Shown piece after piece: positions 23,114 through 31,047 of a stretch of 32,470 nt of DNA (its first letter is position 1; each line of letters opens with the position of its first letter). This DNA is from an uncultured Planctomycetota bacterium (GTDB lineage: Bacteria; Planctomycetota; Phycisphaerae; UBA1845; Fen-1342): the NCBI GenBank assembly GCA_900696525.1, contig CAADGL010000004.1, positions 1-32,470 of the forward strand, given 5' to 3'. Under the pieces are notes generated by a model that saw only the letters and a program-made list of their open reading frames with translations, was not told the DNA's origin and did not search any database. The position numbers were made by a program, and so were the translations under genes.

Positions 23114-24376
23114 ATGGGAGTCATGTGGAGAGCCGGATTGGCAAGCCTTGCACTGGCGGGGTTGATCGGCGCATTCGGCGCCGCGCAGGCCGATGTGATC
23201 ATCATCGGCGGCCTCGGCAACTTCGACACGCCGAACAACACGGGAGACGACTGCAACGAGTTCGACATCGAGCTGGAGGGGCCGCACTGCGAGGACGTGT
23301 ATCACACTTACTATAACCCGAACTATCATGCGCCGACGGTCGAGCCCCTGCCGGGCAACATCGGCGTGCGCATCGTGTATCGCAACCCGCAGCACGCGAC
23401 GCACGCCGGCGCCGTCGAGCACTTCGGCGTCTCGATTCACGGGGGCGTGCAGATCACGGCCCAGCGCTTCCAGTGGATTCCCGGCACCGTGGGCGTGCCG
23501 AACCCCCCGCCGCCCCCGCCGCCGCCCCCTCCGCTGGCCATGCCGATCATCCGCTCCGAAGTGCTGTTCCTGCCAAGCGGGATCGTGCTGCGCGAGACCG
23601 TCGAGAACGTCGATCAGTACGGGCGGTCGGTCTGGATCAAGCGCAGCGAGACGACGGCAAACCGCGAGGTCGCGCTCGAGGAGCTCATGCCGGGTGATCC
23701 GCTGATCCAGGGCGCGACGCCCATCGACGTCGAGTTCGAGCGCCTGCATCCGGGCGAGCTGATGATCGAGGAAGAGGACGCCGACTCGCTCGCCGAGCTC
23801 AGCAGCCACGTCATGGTCTACGAGGTCTACTCCGACAACAACGGCGTCCCCGGCGTGCTGCTCAACACCATGCTGATGGCGTCGGTCACGCAGAGCACCG
23901 CGTGCCCGCAGCAGTACCTGCCCTACTTCACTGAGCAGCCCGTTGACGTGTGGGCGCCGCCCGGCGAGGCCTTCATCACCTTCAGCGTCGCCGCCGACGG
24001 ACCGGACCCCGAGTCCTACGGCGACATCGAGTACCAGTGGCGCCACGAGGGCGCGGACATGCCGGGAGAGGACAACCCGACCCTCGAGATCGACCACGTC
24101 GACAACACGACCGCCGGCGCGTACACCTGCGTCATCCGCAACGGCTGCGGCTCGGTATCGAGCGACGCCGCCTATCTGCGCATCGAGATTCCGGCCTGCC
24201 CCGGTGACATCAACGGAGATGGCGAGGTCAACCAGGCCGACCTGGGGATGCTGCTGCCTCACTTCGGCATGAGCAACGGCGCCACGCCGGCCGACGGCGA
24301 CCTCGATGGCGACCAGGACGTCGACCAGGCCGACCTAGGAATCCTGCTGTCCAACTTCGGCTCTCAGTGTCGGTGA
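23114..24376 (+). CDS. Secreted protein with Ig-like domain and C-terminal dockerin repeats
   Basis: 420 residues. A signal peptide is clear (WRAGLASLALAGLIGAFGAAQA, mature start about DVIIIGG). The first part (about 28-130) has no family I recognise. A run of ten Pro (around residue 133-142, NPPPPPP...LAMP) acts as a linker. Residues about 285-370 (WAPPGEAFITFSVAADGPDP...TAGAYTCVIRNGCGSVSSDA) resemble an Ig-like domain with two Cys. The end has two dockerin-type calcium loops, CPGDINGDGEVNQADLGMLL and GDLDGDQDVDQADLGILL, as in the gene at 1-155. Start ATG has GGGAG about seven bases upstream. Probably an exported or cell-surface protein; function unknown. The polyproline stretch would need EF-P for efficient translation. 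Confidence 0.85.
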   Translation: MGVMWRAGLASLALAGLIGAFGAAQADVIIIGGLGNFDTPNNTGDDCNEFDIELEGPHCEDVYHTYYNPNYHAPTVEPLPGNIGVRIVYRNPQHATHAGAVEHFGVSIHGGVQITAQRFQWIPGTVGVPNPPPPPPPPPPLAMPIIRSEVLFLPSGIVLRETVENVDQYGRSVWIKRSETTANREVALEELMPGDPLIQGATPIDVEFERLHPGELMIEEEDADSLAELSSHVMVYEVYSDNNGVPGVLLNTMLMASVTQSTACPQQYLPYFTEQPVDVWAPPGEAFITFSVAADGPDPESYGDIEYQWRHEGADMPGEDNPTLEIDHVDNTTAGAYTCVIRNGCGSVSSDAAYLRIEIPACPGDINGDGEVNQADLGMLLPHFGMSNGATPADGDLDGDQDVDQADLGILLSNFGSQCR

Positions 24377-24407
24377 CGCACCGGTGAGCCATCCGGGGGG
24401 AATTCGT

Positions 24408-24442
24408 GGAGCCGGGCGCCCGCAGGCCCGGCTCCGTTTTTT
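24408..24442 (+). terminator. Strong intrinsic terminator
   Basis: A perfect 10-bp stem, GGAGCCGGGC (24408-24417) with GCCCGGCTCC (24426-24435), an 8-nt loop, then G and TTTTTT (24437-24442). It ends the dockerin gene and lies just before the convergent radical SAM gene. Confidence 0.92.
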
Positions 24443-24484
24443 CCATGTCACGCGGCGCTCGCGCCGCCGCGACACTGACCCGGG

Positions 24485-26410
24485 TCAGCCGATGACGCGC
24501 AGCGCCGTGACGCCGGCGCTTGGCCGTGCGGCGCCGACCTTCTCGAGCGCGTCGTCGTAGCTGCGCTCGAGATACTCACGGCTGATGCGCAGCCAGATGT
24601 GATCCCACGGCAGGATCTCGTCGCGGCCGCGCTCGCGGTGGGCGTACCAGTCCGGATCGATGCCGGCGGCTTCGTAGGCCTCCTGCCAGCGGCGCGGGTC
24701 GAAGCACTCGCTCCAGCCGTCGAGCCGTGCCCCGCGTTTCCAGGCCTCGTAGATCACCTGGCAGAGCTTGCGGTCGCCGCGGGCGATCACGCCCTCCAGG
24801 ATCGACGTCTCGATATCGGGCGTGGTGATCTTCACGGCCGACCGGCGGCTGCGCATCGCCAGCCCCGCGTATCCCGCCGGCCCGCCGGGCGCGTTTCGCC
24901 GGGTCCGCGGCGGCTCGGTCGCTTGGTCGCCTGGTCTCCCGGTCCCTTGCTGCAACGCCCTGAGGCGCTCGCGCACCTCCGCGAAGTACTCCCGCCGCGG
25001 CTGGGCCATCCATTGCAGCGGCGTGAAGGGCTTGGGCACGAGCCAGCCGACGGAGGCGGTGACGGCGGCGGGGCCCTTGCCGATGCTCCTTCGTTCGAGG
25101 CTGACCTGGTTGGCCAGGCGCCAGATTCCGTCGATGTCCTCGGGTCGCTCGCCGGGGAAACCGGCCATGAAGTAGAGCTTGACGCGGCTCCAGCCGGCGA
25201 GGAACGCCTGCCGCACGCCTTCGAGCAGGTTGCCGTCGGTGACTTTCTTGCGGATGGCGGCGCGCATGTCGTCGTTGGCGGCCTCGACGGCGATGGTCAG
25301 GCCGCCCTTGCGGACGGAGTTGGCCATCCAGGGGATGTTCTGGAGCATCTTGTCGACGCGCAGCGACGGAAAGCTGAGGTTGACCTTGCGCGCGGCGAAC
25401 TGCCCGTTGGCGCGCTCGGCCAGCTCGCGCAGCATCGGGTAATCCGCGGTCGAGAGCGACAGCAGGCCGATCTCGTGCTGCCCGGTCGCGCGGTACGCCT
25501 CCTCTGCGATCTCCAAGATGCGATCCACGCTGCGCAGCCGCAGCGGGCGCTTCGTGTAGCCCGCATGGCAGAAGGTGCAAAGCTGCGGGCAGCCGCGCAT
25601 CACCTCGATGCTGATGCGGTCGTGCACCACCTCCGTCCACGGCACCAGCGGCCGCGCCGGAAACGGCGCGTACTCGAAATCGTGCGTCTTGCAGCGGGCG
25701 AACTCGCGCGGCAGCCCGTCGTGCCGCGGCCAGACGCCCGCGATCGTCCCGTCGGCGTGATAGGTCACTTCGTAGAGGCTCGGCGCATACACCCATGGGA
25801 AGCGCCGGGCCATCAGCAGGATCATCTCCCGCCGCGGCACGCCGGCCCGCTTGTACTCGCGATACGCCTCGAGGATCGCCGCCATGCTCTCCTCGCCGTC
25901 GCCGAAGACCACCAGGTCGAGAAACTCGGCCATCGGCTCCGGATTGTCGGCCTGCGGCCCGCCGGCGATCACCAGCGGGTGCTCGTCGCCGCGCTGTGCC
26001 GCGCGAACCGGCACGCCCGCCAGGTCGAGCAGGTTCAGCACGCTCGTGCAGCACAGCTCGTATTGCAGCGAGATCGCCAGGATGTCGGCATCGCGCACCG
26101 GTTGGCGCGTGTCCCACGTGAACAGCGGGATGCGCCGCTCGCGCATCACCTGCTCCGCGTCGGTCCAGGGGTGATAGACGCGCTCGCCGCACACACCCGG
26201 CGTGTGATTGCACAGCCAGTAGAGAATCTGGCAGCCAAGGTGCGACATGCCGATCGTGTAGGTGTCGGGGAACACGATCGCCACCCTGATCTCGGCCGCC
26301 TGCCACTGCCCCGGGCGCACGAGCTGGTTGACCTCGCCCCCGATGTACTGCGCCGGCTGGCGCACGCGCGGCAGAAGCTCGTCGCTGATTCGGCTGGCAA
26401 GGCTGCTCAT
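24485..26410 (-). CDS. B12-binding / radical SAM protein (TIGR03960-like)
   Basis: 641 residues. Residues about 40-185 look like a cobalamin-binding-type Rossmann domain (VAIVFPDTYTIGMSHLGCQI...GDGEESMAAILEAY). The radical SAM iron-sulphur site is MRGCPQLCTFCHAGYTKRP with Cys274, Cys278 and Cys281 (CxxxCxxC). Later family features are LTIAVEAANDDMRAAIRKKV and KLYFMAGFPGERPEDIDGI. A low-complexity, Pro/Arg/Gly-rich insertion lies at about 495-530 (TGRPGDQATEPPRTRRNAP), unlike the rest and perhaps a lineage-specific loop. The family is conserved in anaerobes and planctomycetes; its substrate is not known to me. It is divergent from the transhydrogenase gene, with a clear promoter upstream. Confidence 0.85.
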   Translation of the reverse strand: MSSLASRISDELLPRVRQPAQYIGGEVNQLVRPGQWQAAEIRVAIVFPDTYTIGMSHLGCQILYWLCNHTPGVCGERVYHPWTDAEQVMRERRIPLFTWDTRQPVRDADILAISLQYELCCTSVLNLLDLAGVPVRAAQRGDEHPLVIAGGPQADNPEPMAEFLDLVVFGDGEESMAAILEAYREYKRAGVPRREMILLMARRFPWVYAPSLYEVTYHADGTIAGVWPRHDGLPREFARCKTHDFEYAPFPARPLVPWTEVVHDRISIEVMRGCPQLCTFCHAGYTKRPLRLRSVDRILEIAEEAYRATGQHEIGLLSLSTADYPMLRELAERANGQFAARKVNLSFPSLRVDKMLQNIPWMANSVRKGGLTIAVEAANDDMRAAIRKKVTDGNLLEGVRQAFLAGWSRVKLYFMAGFPGERPEDIDGIWRLANQVSLERRSIGKGPAAVTASVGWLVPKPFTPLQWMAQPRREYFAEVRERLRALQQGTGRPGDQATEPPRTRRNAPGGPAGYAGLAMRSRRSAVKITTPDIETSILEGVIARGDRKLCQVIYEAWKRGARLDGWSECFDPRRWQEAYEAAGIDPDWYAHRERGRDEILPWDHIWLRISREYLERSYDDALEKVGAARPSAGVTALRVIG

Positions 26411-26463
26411 GGCGTTGGGCGCCCCCGTCGGACACGGTGCTTCGAGGCCCGGAAACCGGTCGG

Positions 26464-26472
26464 ATTATAGCA
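26464..26472 (-). promoter_or_regulatory. Extended -10 promoter for the radical SAM gene
   Basis: On the minus strand this reads TGCTATAAT, a TGn extended -10 joined to a perfect TATAAT. No TTGACA-like -35 lies 17 bases upstream, which is common with extended -10 promoters. Transcription would start near 26457, giving a leader of about 47 nt before the ATG at 26410. TATAAT is rare by chance in such GC-rich DNA. Confidence 0.6.
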
Positions 26473-26596
26473 GGCCTCTCGCCGGCCGCGCCTCGGGCGG
26501 TGCGTTCTCGGACCACGCGCCGCACTGATTGAAGGAAAGACCAACCCCGGCCGATGAAACGCGGGCGCTTCGCGCGCCGTCGAAGGGGGTGCAGTC

Positions 26597-28015
26597 GTGC
26601 ATTTCGATCTGGCGGTGATCGGTTCCGGACCGGCAGGGCTCAAGGGCGCTATCAACGCGGCCAAGCTGGGCCGCCGCGTCGTCGTAATCGAACGCTGCGC
26701 CTCGGTCGGCGGCGTCTGCGTCAACACCGGCACGATCCCGTCCAAGGCCTTGCGCGAGGCCATCCTCCACGCCGTCGGCTATCGCCGGCGCTGGTCGCAG
26801 ACCGGCGAATCCGCGGAGGGGCGCGTGACGATGCGCGAGCTGACGGCCCGCACGCAGTCCGTCGTGCACAGCGAGATCAGCGTGATCCGCGATCAGCTCC
26901 GCCGCAACGGCGTGCAGTTCCTGACGGGGACGGCGTCGTTCGTCGATCCGCAGCGGCTGGTGGTACGGCGCGGCGACGGCCAGGACGAAGTGCAGGCGGA
27001 CCACGTACTGATCGCCGTCGGCAGCCGGCCGCACCATCCGCCGGACATTCCTTTTACCGAGGGGCGCATCGTCGACAGCGACCAGGTGATCCAGCTCACG
27101 GAGCTGCCGCGCTCGGTGATGGTGGTGGGCGGGGGCGTGATCGGCGTGGAATACGCGTGCATGCTGGCGGCGGTGGGCGTGTCGGTGACGCTGATCGACA
27201 TGCGGGCCCGGCTGCTGGAGTTCGTGGACGCCGAGATCGTCGAGGCGCTGCAATACCACATGCGCTGCGCGAACATCCGGCTGAAGCTGGGCGAGGAGGT
27301 GGCGCGCATCGCGCTCCATGACGACGCGGTCGAGGCGGTCTTGCGCAGCGGAAAACGCATCCAGACCGAGGTCGCGCTGATCGCCGCCGGCCGCCAGGCC
27401 AACACCGATGAGCTGAACCTGGCTGCCGCCGGCCTCTCGGCCGACGCGCGCGGCCGGCTGCACGTCGATGAAACGTTCCGCACGGAGGTCCCGCACATCT
27501 CGGCCGCCGGCGACGTTGTGGGCTTTCCGGCGCTGGCGGCGACCGCCATGGAGCAGGGACGCCTGGCGACCGGGCACATGTTCGGCGAATCGTGGCAGGA
27601 GTCGGCCCCGCTGTATCCGATCGGCATCTACACCATTCCCGAGGTCTCGATGGTCGGCAAGACCGAGGCCGAGCTCACCGCCGAGAACGTGCCCTTCGAG
27701 GTCGGCGTGGCGCGCTACCGCGAGATCGCGCGCGGCAAGCTGCTCGGCGACGTGTCGGGCATGCTCAAGCTGCTGTTTCACGCCGAAAGCCGCAGGCTGC
27801 TCGGCACGCACATCCTCGGCGAGGGAGCGACCGAGCTGGTGCACATCGGCCAGTGCGCCATGTCCGCGGGCATGCCGATCGACTACTTCGTCTCGTCGGT
27901 CTTCAACTACCCCACGCTCGCCGAGTGCTACCGCGTCGCCGCCCTCGACGGCATCAACCGCGTGCGCAAGGCGCGGCCGGCTATGCAGACCGAGCTCGCC
28001 GCGGCCGGCGTATGA
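26597..28015 (+). CDS. sthA: Soluble pyridine nucleotide transhydrogenase (SthA-like flavoprotein)
   Basis: 472 residues. FAD-binding GSGPAG (9-14), a second dinucleotide loop GGGVIGVEYA in the middle, and AAGDVVGFPALAATA near residue 300. The diagnostic segment is GGVCVNTGTIPSKALREAI: dihydrolipoamide dehydrogenases have CxxxxC there, but here Cys41 is followed by Thr46, so the redox disulfide is missing, as in E. coli SthA. The C-terminal FNYPTLAECYRVAALDGINR also matches SthA rather than the HPTxSE of lipoamide dehydrogenases. The expected role is balancing NADPH with NADH. GTG start with GGGGG about nine bases upstream. It is divergent from the radical SAM gene. Confidence 0.88.
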   Translation: MHFDLAVIGSGPAGLKGAINAAKLGRRVVVIERCASVGGVCVNTGTIPSKALREAILHAVGYRRRWSQTGESAEGRVTMRELTARTQSVVHSEISVIRDQLRRNGVQFLTGTASFVDPQRLVVRRGDGQDEVQADHVLIAVGSRPHHPPDIPFTEGRIVDSDQVIQLTELPRSVMVVGGGVIGVEYACMLAAVGVSVTLIDMRARLLEFVDAEIVEALQYHMRCANIRLKLGEEVARIALHDDAVEAVLRSGKRIQTEVALIAAGRQANTDELNLAAAGLSADARGRLHVDETFRTEVPHISAAGDVVGFPALAATAMEQGRLATGHMFGESWQESAPLYPIGIYTIPEVSMVGKTEAELTAENVPFEVGVARYREIARGKLLGDVSGMLKLLFHAESRRLLGTHILGEGATELVHIGQCAMSAGMPIDYFVSSVFNYPTLAECYRVAALDGINRVRKARPAMQTELAAAGV

Positions 28016-28047
28016 CGGCCCGTCGCGCCCCGAACATCGAGATTCCA

Positions 28048-28076
28048 TTGACGCCGCCGAAGCCCCTACCTACGCT
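28048..28076 (+). promoter_or_regulatory. Candidate sigma-70-type promoter of the FG-GAP gene
   Basis: TTGACG (28048-28053) is five of six to the -35 consensus, followed after exactly 17 bases by TACGCT (28071-28076), three of six to TATAAT. Transcription would begin near 28083, about 65 bases before the ATG at 28149. It lies between the transhydrogenase stop and the gene start. Confidence 0.4.
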
Positions 28077-28148
28077 ACACGATGGATGTGTTTCGCGCTG
28101 CGTGCGCGCGGAGTCCGAGATTCGGCCAACCACGAACAAGGAGCCCGG

Positions 28149-29330
28149 ATGAAGATCATTGCGGCACTGGCGGCACTGGCCGGCGGCGCAAGCCTGGCCG
28201 TCGCCGCCGACTTCGAACGCCCCGTTCGGCTCAAGGGCGGCGCGGAGCTCGTCCGCGTCGAAAGCCCGGGCTATGCCTGCCCCTGCCTGGCGGACATCGA
28301 CGGGGACGGCAGGGCCGACCTGCTGGTCGGACAGTTCGCCAAGGGAAAAATCCGCGTCTACAAGGGCCTTGGCGACGGCAAGTTCGCCGCCGGGGACTGG
28401 CTGAAAGCCGAAGGAGCCGTGGCCGAAGTGCCCGGGGTCTGGTGATGCACCAGCTCGACTCCACAGTTTGTGGATCTCAACGGCGACGGGGTTAAGGACA
28501 TCCTCTCGGGCTCCTATTCCCGCATGGACAAGTCGATGGCCGGCCTGTTCCAGGTGCTCTGGGGCCGGCCCGACGGAACCTTCTCAAAAGCGCAGACGCT
28601 CAACGGCGCTGACAACGAGCCGCTCGTCATCCCCACCAAGGGCGAAGACGAGGTCATCGAAGCCATCTGCACCCGACCCTTCGCCGTCGACTGGGACGGC
28701 GACGGCCACCTCGACCTGATCGTCGGCAACTTCGCCGGCGCGTTCTACCTCTTTCGCGGACAGGGCCAGGGCAAGTTCGCCCCAGCCCCGCAGAAGCTCA
28801 TGGCCGGCGAAGAGCCGCTCAGGATCGACGGCCACCACGGCGACCCGTTTGTCGTCGACTGGGACGGCGACGGCGATCTCGACATCGTCAGCGGGTCGTC
28901 CAACGGCGGCGTCCAGTGGGCTGAGAACCTTGCCGGCCGCGGCAAGCCGGCGCGGCTCGCCAAGTTCAAGGCGCTGATCCCAGCGCCGGACGAGCTCCGG
29001 AGCGGATACCGCGATAACGAGGTCGTCGCGCCGACGGGCTCGACGCGCGTCTGGGTCGCGGATTTCAACTCGGACGGAAAGCTCGATGTCCTGGTCGGCG
29101 ACAGCGTCGCTATTGTCGCTCCCGCAGAAGGCGTAAGCGAGGCCGACTTTGCGAAGCGGCGAGCGGCATGGACGGACACCTTCTCCGCGCTGTCCAAGGA
29201 GGCCGCGAACGAGAAGGACGAGGAGAAGCAGTCGGCGATCTACGAGCGCATGAACAAGCTCTACGAAGAGCGCAAGGAGTTCATGACGGAGGACCGCACC
29301 GGCTTCGTGTGGCTCTACCTCAGGAAGTGA
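28149..29330 (+). CDS. FG-GAP/VCBS repeat secreted protein with in-frame TGA: candidate selenoprotein
   Basis: One frame of 393 codons plus stop, interrupted only by TGA at codon 99 (28443-28445). The N-terminus MKIIAALAALAGGASLAVAA is a signal peptide; ATG has AAGGAG five bases upstream. Five FG-GAP-like units follow: ADIDGDGRADLLVG (about 48-61), VDLNGDGVKDILSG, VDWDGDGHLDLIVG, VDWDGDGDLDIVSG and ADFNSDGKLDVLVG. The end is a charged helix closing with EDRTGFVWLYLRK. The TGA reads VPGVW-(TGA)-CTSSTPQF, so a Sec-Cys pair would result; a CPC motif at 44-46 adds redox-capable Cys. The frame and motifs are intact on both sides, which argues against a decayed gene. Reading the TGA as stop would give a 98-residue stub plus an SD-less GTG restart at 28470. 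A sequencing error or real nonsense mutation cannot be excluded. Confidence 0.78.
28446..28482 (+). promoter_or_regulatory. Candidate bacterial SECIS hairpin downstream of the in-frame TGA
   Basis: TCCACA (28460-28465) pairs perfectly with TGTGGA (28469-28474) around the loop GTT. With a one-base bulge the stem can extend by GA/TC below. The loop begins 20 nt after the TGA, within the 16-37 nt window usual for bacterial SECIS elements, and its first two bases are G and U, as in known examples recognised by SelB. The hairpin lies inside the coding frame, as required in bacteria. Confidence 0.55.
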
Positions 29331-29362
29331 ACACCGGCGCCGCAGCGGCCGGACAACCTTTC

Positions 29363-29403
29363 CCGGGCCGCGCGCCCTCAAGGCGCGGCCCGGCTCTGTT
29401 TCC
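29363..29403 (+). terminator. Terminator hairpin after the FG-GAP gene
   Basis: An 11-bp perfect stem, CCGGGCCGCGC (29363-29373) with GCGCGGCCCGG (29383-29393), and a 9-nt loop, followed by CTCTGTTTCC. The T-run is weak but the stem is very stable. Confidence 0.65.
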
Positions 29404-29422
29404 AGGAGGGCCGAAGAGGCGA

Positions 29423-29447
29423 GCCGGGAATCCGAGCCCGGTTTCTC
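29423..29447 (+). repeat. Dispersed GC-rich repeat, copy 2 of 2
   Basis: GCCGGGAATCCGAGCCCGG followed by TTTCTC. It matches the unit at 10133-10158 except for one substitution and one single-base indel, in the same orientation. Confidence 0.6.
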
Positions 29448-29580
29448 ATCTGCACGTCTTAACGAGACTGTCGTCAGGCCCCCGCGTGCGCGATGCGCGC
29501 GCCACATCGATCACCGCGGAGATTTCATCAGGCGTTTGCGCGCTGCACATGATCGCGCGTGAAAGTGCCGCGCGTCCGGC

Positions 29581-29625
29581 GCGGCGTCTTGGGTCGCGGC
29601 GTCTTGGGTAGCTGTGTCTCGGGTA
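29581..29625. repeat. 15-bp tandem repeat, three units
   Basis: GCGGCGTCTTGGGTC, then GCGGCGTCTTGGGTA, then a more diverged GCTGTGTCTCGGGTA. The first two differ only at the last base. Divergence increases with position. Confidence 0.7.
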
Positions 29626-29690
29626 GCGCGGCGGCGGCCCTTGTGTGCGGCGGGTCTTCTGGCGCAACCGCTTCCTTACGGGAGGGGCTC

Positions 29691-29720
29691 GGATCGGGCC
29701 GGATCGGGCCGGATCGGTCG
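29691..29720. repeat. 10-bp tandem repeat, about 2.8 units
   Basis: GGATCGGGCC occurs twice exactly (29691-29700, 29701-29710) and is followed by GGATCGGTCG. It is intergenic, upstream of the pseudopilin gene. Confidence 0.7.
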
Positions 29721-29833
29721 GCGCGTCGTGACGTGAACCGCGTACTGGCGTGCATTCGCGCGGAATTCGCCGAAGGCTCATCGTGTTCTAACGGTTCTCA
29801 TCTACTCTCACGCACTCCGAGGAGACAACGAAG

Positions 29834-30952
29834 ATGTCTCGCACGCTTCATGGTCCGCGGAAGGGAAGTGAGCAGCGCCAGTTCGTTGCCGCACCGCTCG
29901 GTCGCTCCGTGCGCGGCTTTACGCTGATCGAGTTGCTGGTGGTCGTCGCGATCGTCGCGCTGCTGCTGTCGATCCTCCTGCCGAGCCTCAGCCGGGCGCG
30001 TGAGCAGGCGAAGACGGCCAAGTGCGCCGCGAACCTGAGCGCTGTCGGCAAGGCGATGCACCTCTACCTGGCGGAGAACCGCAGCACCTTCCCGCTCTCC
30101 TACGCCTACCCCTACAACAGCAACGGCGACGTCGATCTCCGCAAGCAGCCGCCGAACCGCGAGTTCGGCTATGTGCACTGGTCGTGGTTCCTGTTTGATC
30201 GCGGGAAGGTAGACGACGGCTCGTTCGCCTGCCCGAGCGTTCCGAACAAGGGGCATCCGCGCACTTATCCCGGCTCCGATCGCGATCACTGGGAGCAGGA
30301 GCAGGTCGATTTCGCCGGCAATCCGCCGCCGAACGGCCTCGGAGATGCGCGCGTCGAAGATCGGCAAGCGTCGCGGATGGCGTATACGGCCAACGCGGCG
30401 ATCGTCCCGCGGAACAAGGGCAAGGAGCTGGGCAACATCGACGTCGGTCTGCCGCGCAGCAACCGCTTCGTGCGCGAGTCGGAGATTGAGACGGCCGGCC
30501 GGACGATCCTGGCGACCGAGTTCAACCGCAACTGGACGGTCATCTCGGTGGGCGGCTCGGGCGGGTGGGTGTCGCGCAGCCACCGCCCGGTCAGCCCGCT
30601 CTACCACGAGGAGGGCGAGTATCTCGAGACGCGCGGCCAGATCTACCCCTACCCGTCTTTCCGCTACTTCAAGAACCCCAATGACAAGAACTACGGCATC
30701 GAGCCGCTGCCGGTCGTCGAAGAGTCCGGCCTCGGCCGGGCCGACGAGGCGGGCTACAACCCGATGAACTTCATCGGGCGCCATCACCCCGGCGGCGACC
30801 GGCTCGGCGGCACCGCGAACTTCCTGTTCGTCGACGGCCACGTCACCCGGACGACCGTTCTGAAGAGCGTGCAGGATCGCCTGTGGGGCAGGAAGTACTA
30901 CGGCGTCACGGGGCGGGACACGGAAGTCGCGTTCTACGAGAAGCTCCCCTAG
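29834..30952 (+). CDS. Type II secretion-like pseudopilin with H-X9-DG-like C-terminus
   Basis: 372 residues. The prepilin peptidase site is RSVRG-FTLIELLVVVAIVALLLS: cleavage after Gly28 leaves an N-terminal Phe that is methylated in this family, and Glu33 is the conserved Glu5 of the mature protein. A helix follows (LPSLSRAREQAKTAKCAANL), as in PulG-type proteins. The end HHPGGDRLGGTANFLFVDGH is the prepilin processing-associated H-X9-DG-type motif, a domain much expanded in planctomycetes. The middle part, rich in Pro, Tyr and Asn, is not recognised. Start ATG has GAGGAG about nine bases upstream. Likely part of a pilus-like or secretion assembly, or a substrate of it; no other secretion genes are visible in the window. 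Confidence 0.88.
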   Translation: MSRTLHGPRKGSEQRQFVAAPLGRSVRGFTLIELLVVVAIVALLLSILLPSLSRAREQAKTAKCAANLSAVGKAMHLYLAENRSTFPLSYAYPYNSNGDVDLRKQPPNREFGYVHWSWFLFDRGKVDDGSFACPSVPNKGHPRTYPGSDRDHWEQEQVDFAGNPPPNGLGDARVEDRQASRMAYTANAAIVPRNKGKELGNIDVGLPRSNRFVRESEIETAGRTILATEFNRNWTVISVGGSGGWVSRSHRPVSPLYHEEGEYLETRGQIYPYPSFRYFKNPNDKNYGIEPLPVVEESGLGRADEAGYNPMNFIGRHHPGGDRLGGTANFLFVDGHVTRTTVLKSVQDRLWGRKYYGVTGRDTEVAFYEKLP

Positions 30953-31047
30953 ACGGCGAGCTTTCATGACACAACGGGGGCCTTTCGCTCGAGCGGCGTG
31001 GTGCCGTTCGGCAGGGGTCTTTCTGTCTCTGAAGCGGAGGTTGAAGA

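Larger units (their letters stand above)
29331..29833. other. Intergenic region with terminator and repeats
   Basis: About 500 bases without a convincing gene. In order: the terminator hairpin at 29363-29393, a dispersed GC-rich repeat (29423-29447), a 15-bp tandem repeat (29581-29625), a 10-bp tandem repeat (29691-29720), and the leader of the pseudopilin gene with GAGGAG near 29818-29823. Frames crossing it are repetitive and Arg/Pro- or Gly-rich, so I do not call them. Confidence 0.6.

Noticed and set aside
26465..28048. A 527-codon minus-strand frame over the transhydrogenase gene
   Set aside because: Antisense to a well-supported SthA; no recognisable motif.
28149..28445. Reading the FG-GAP locus as two genes or a frameshifted pseudogene
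   Set aside because: Both halves are in the same frame with only one TGA between them; no frameshift is needed, and the GTG restart at 28470 has no Shine-Dalgarno sequence. A recoded TGA explains the data better, though a nonsense mutation or sequencing error remains possible.
29559..29927. A 122-codon frame across the tandem repeats
   Set aside because: Its protein is built from the 15-bp repeat (RGVLGRGVLGS) and continues antiphase into the pseudopilin gene; no ribosome-binding site or conserved feature.
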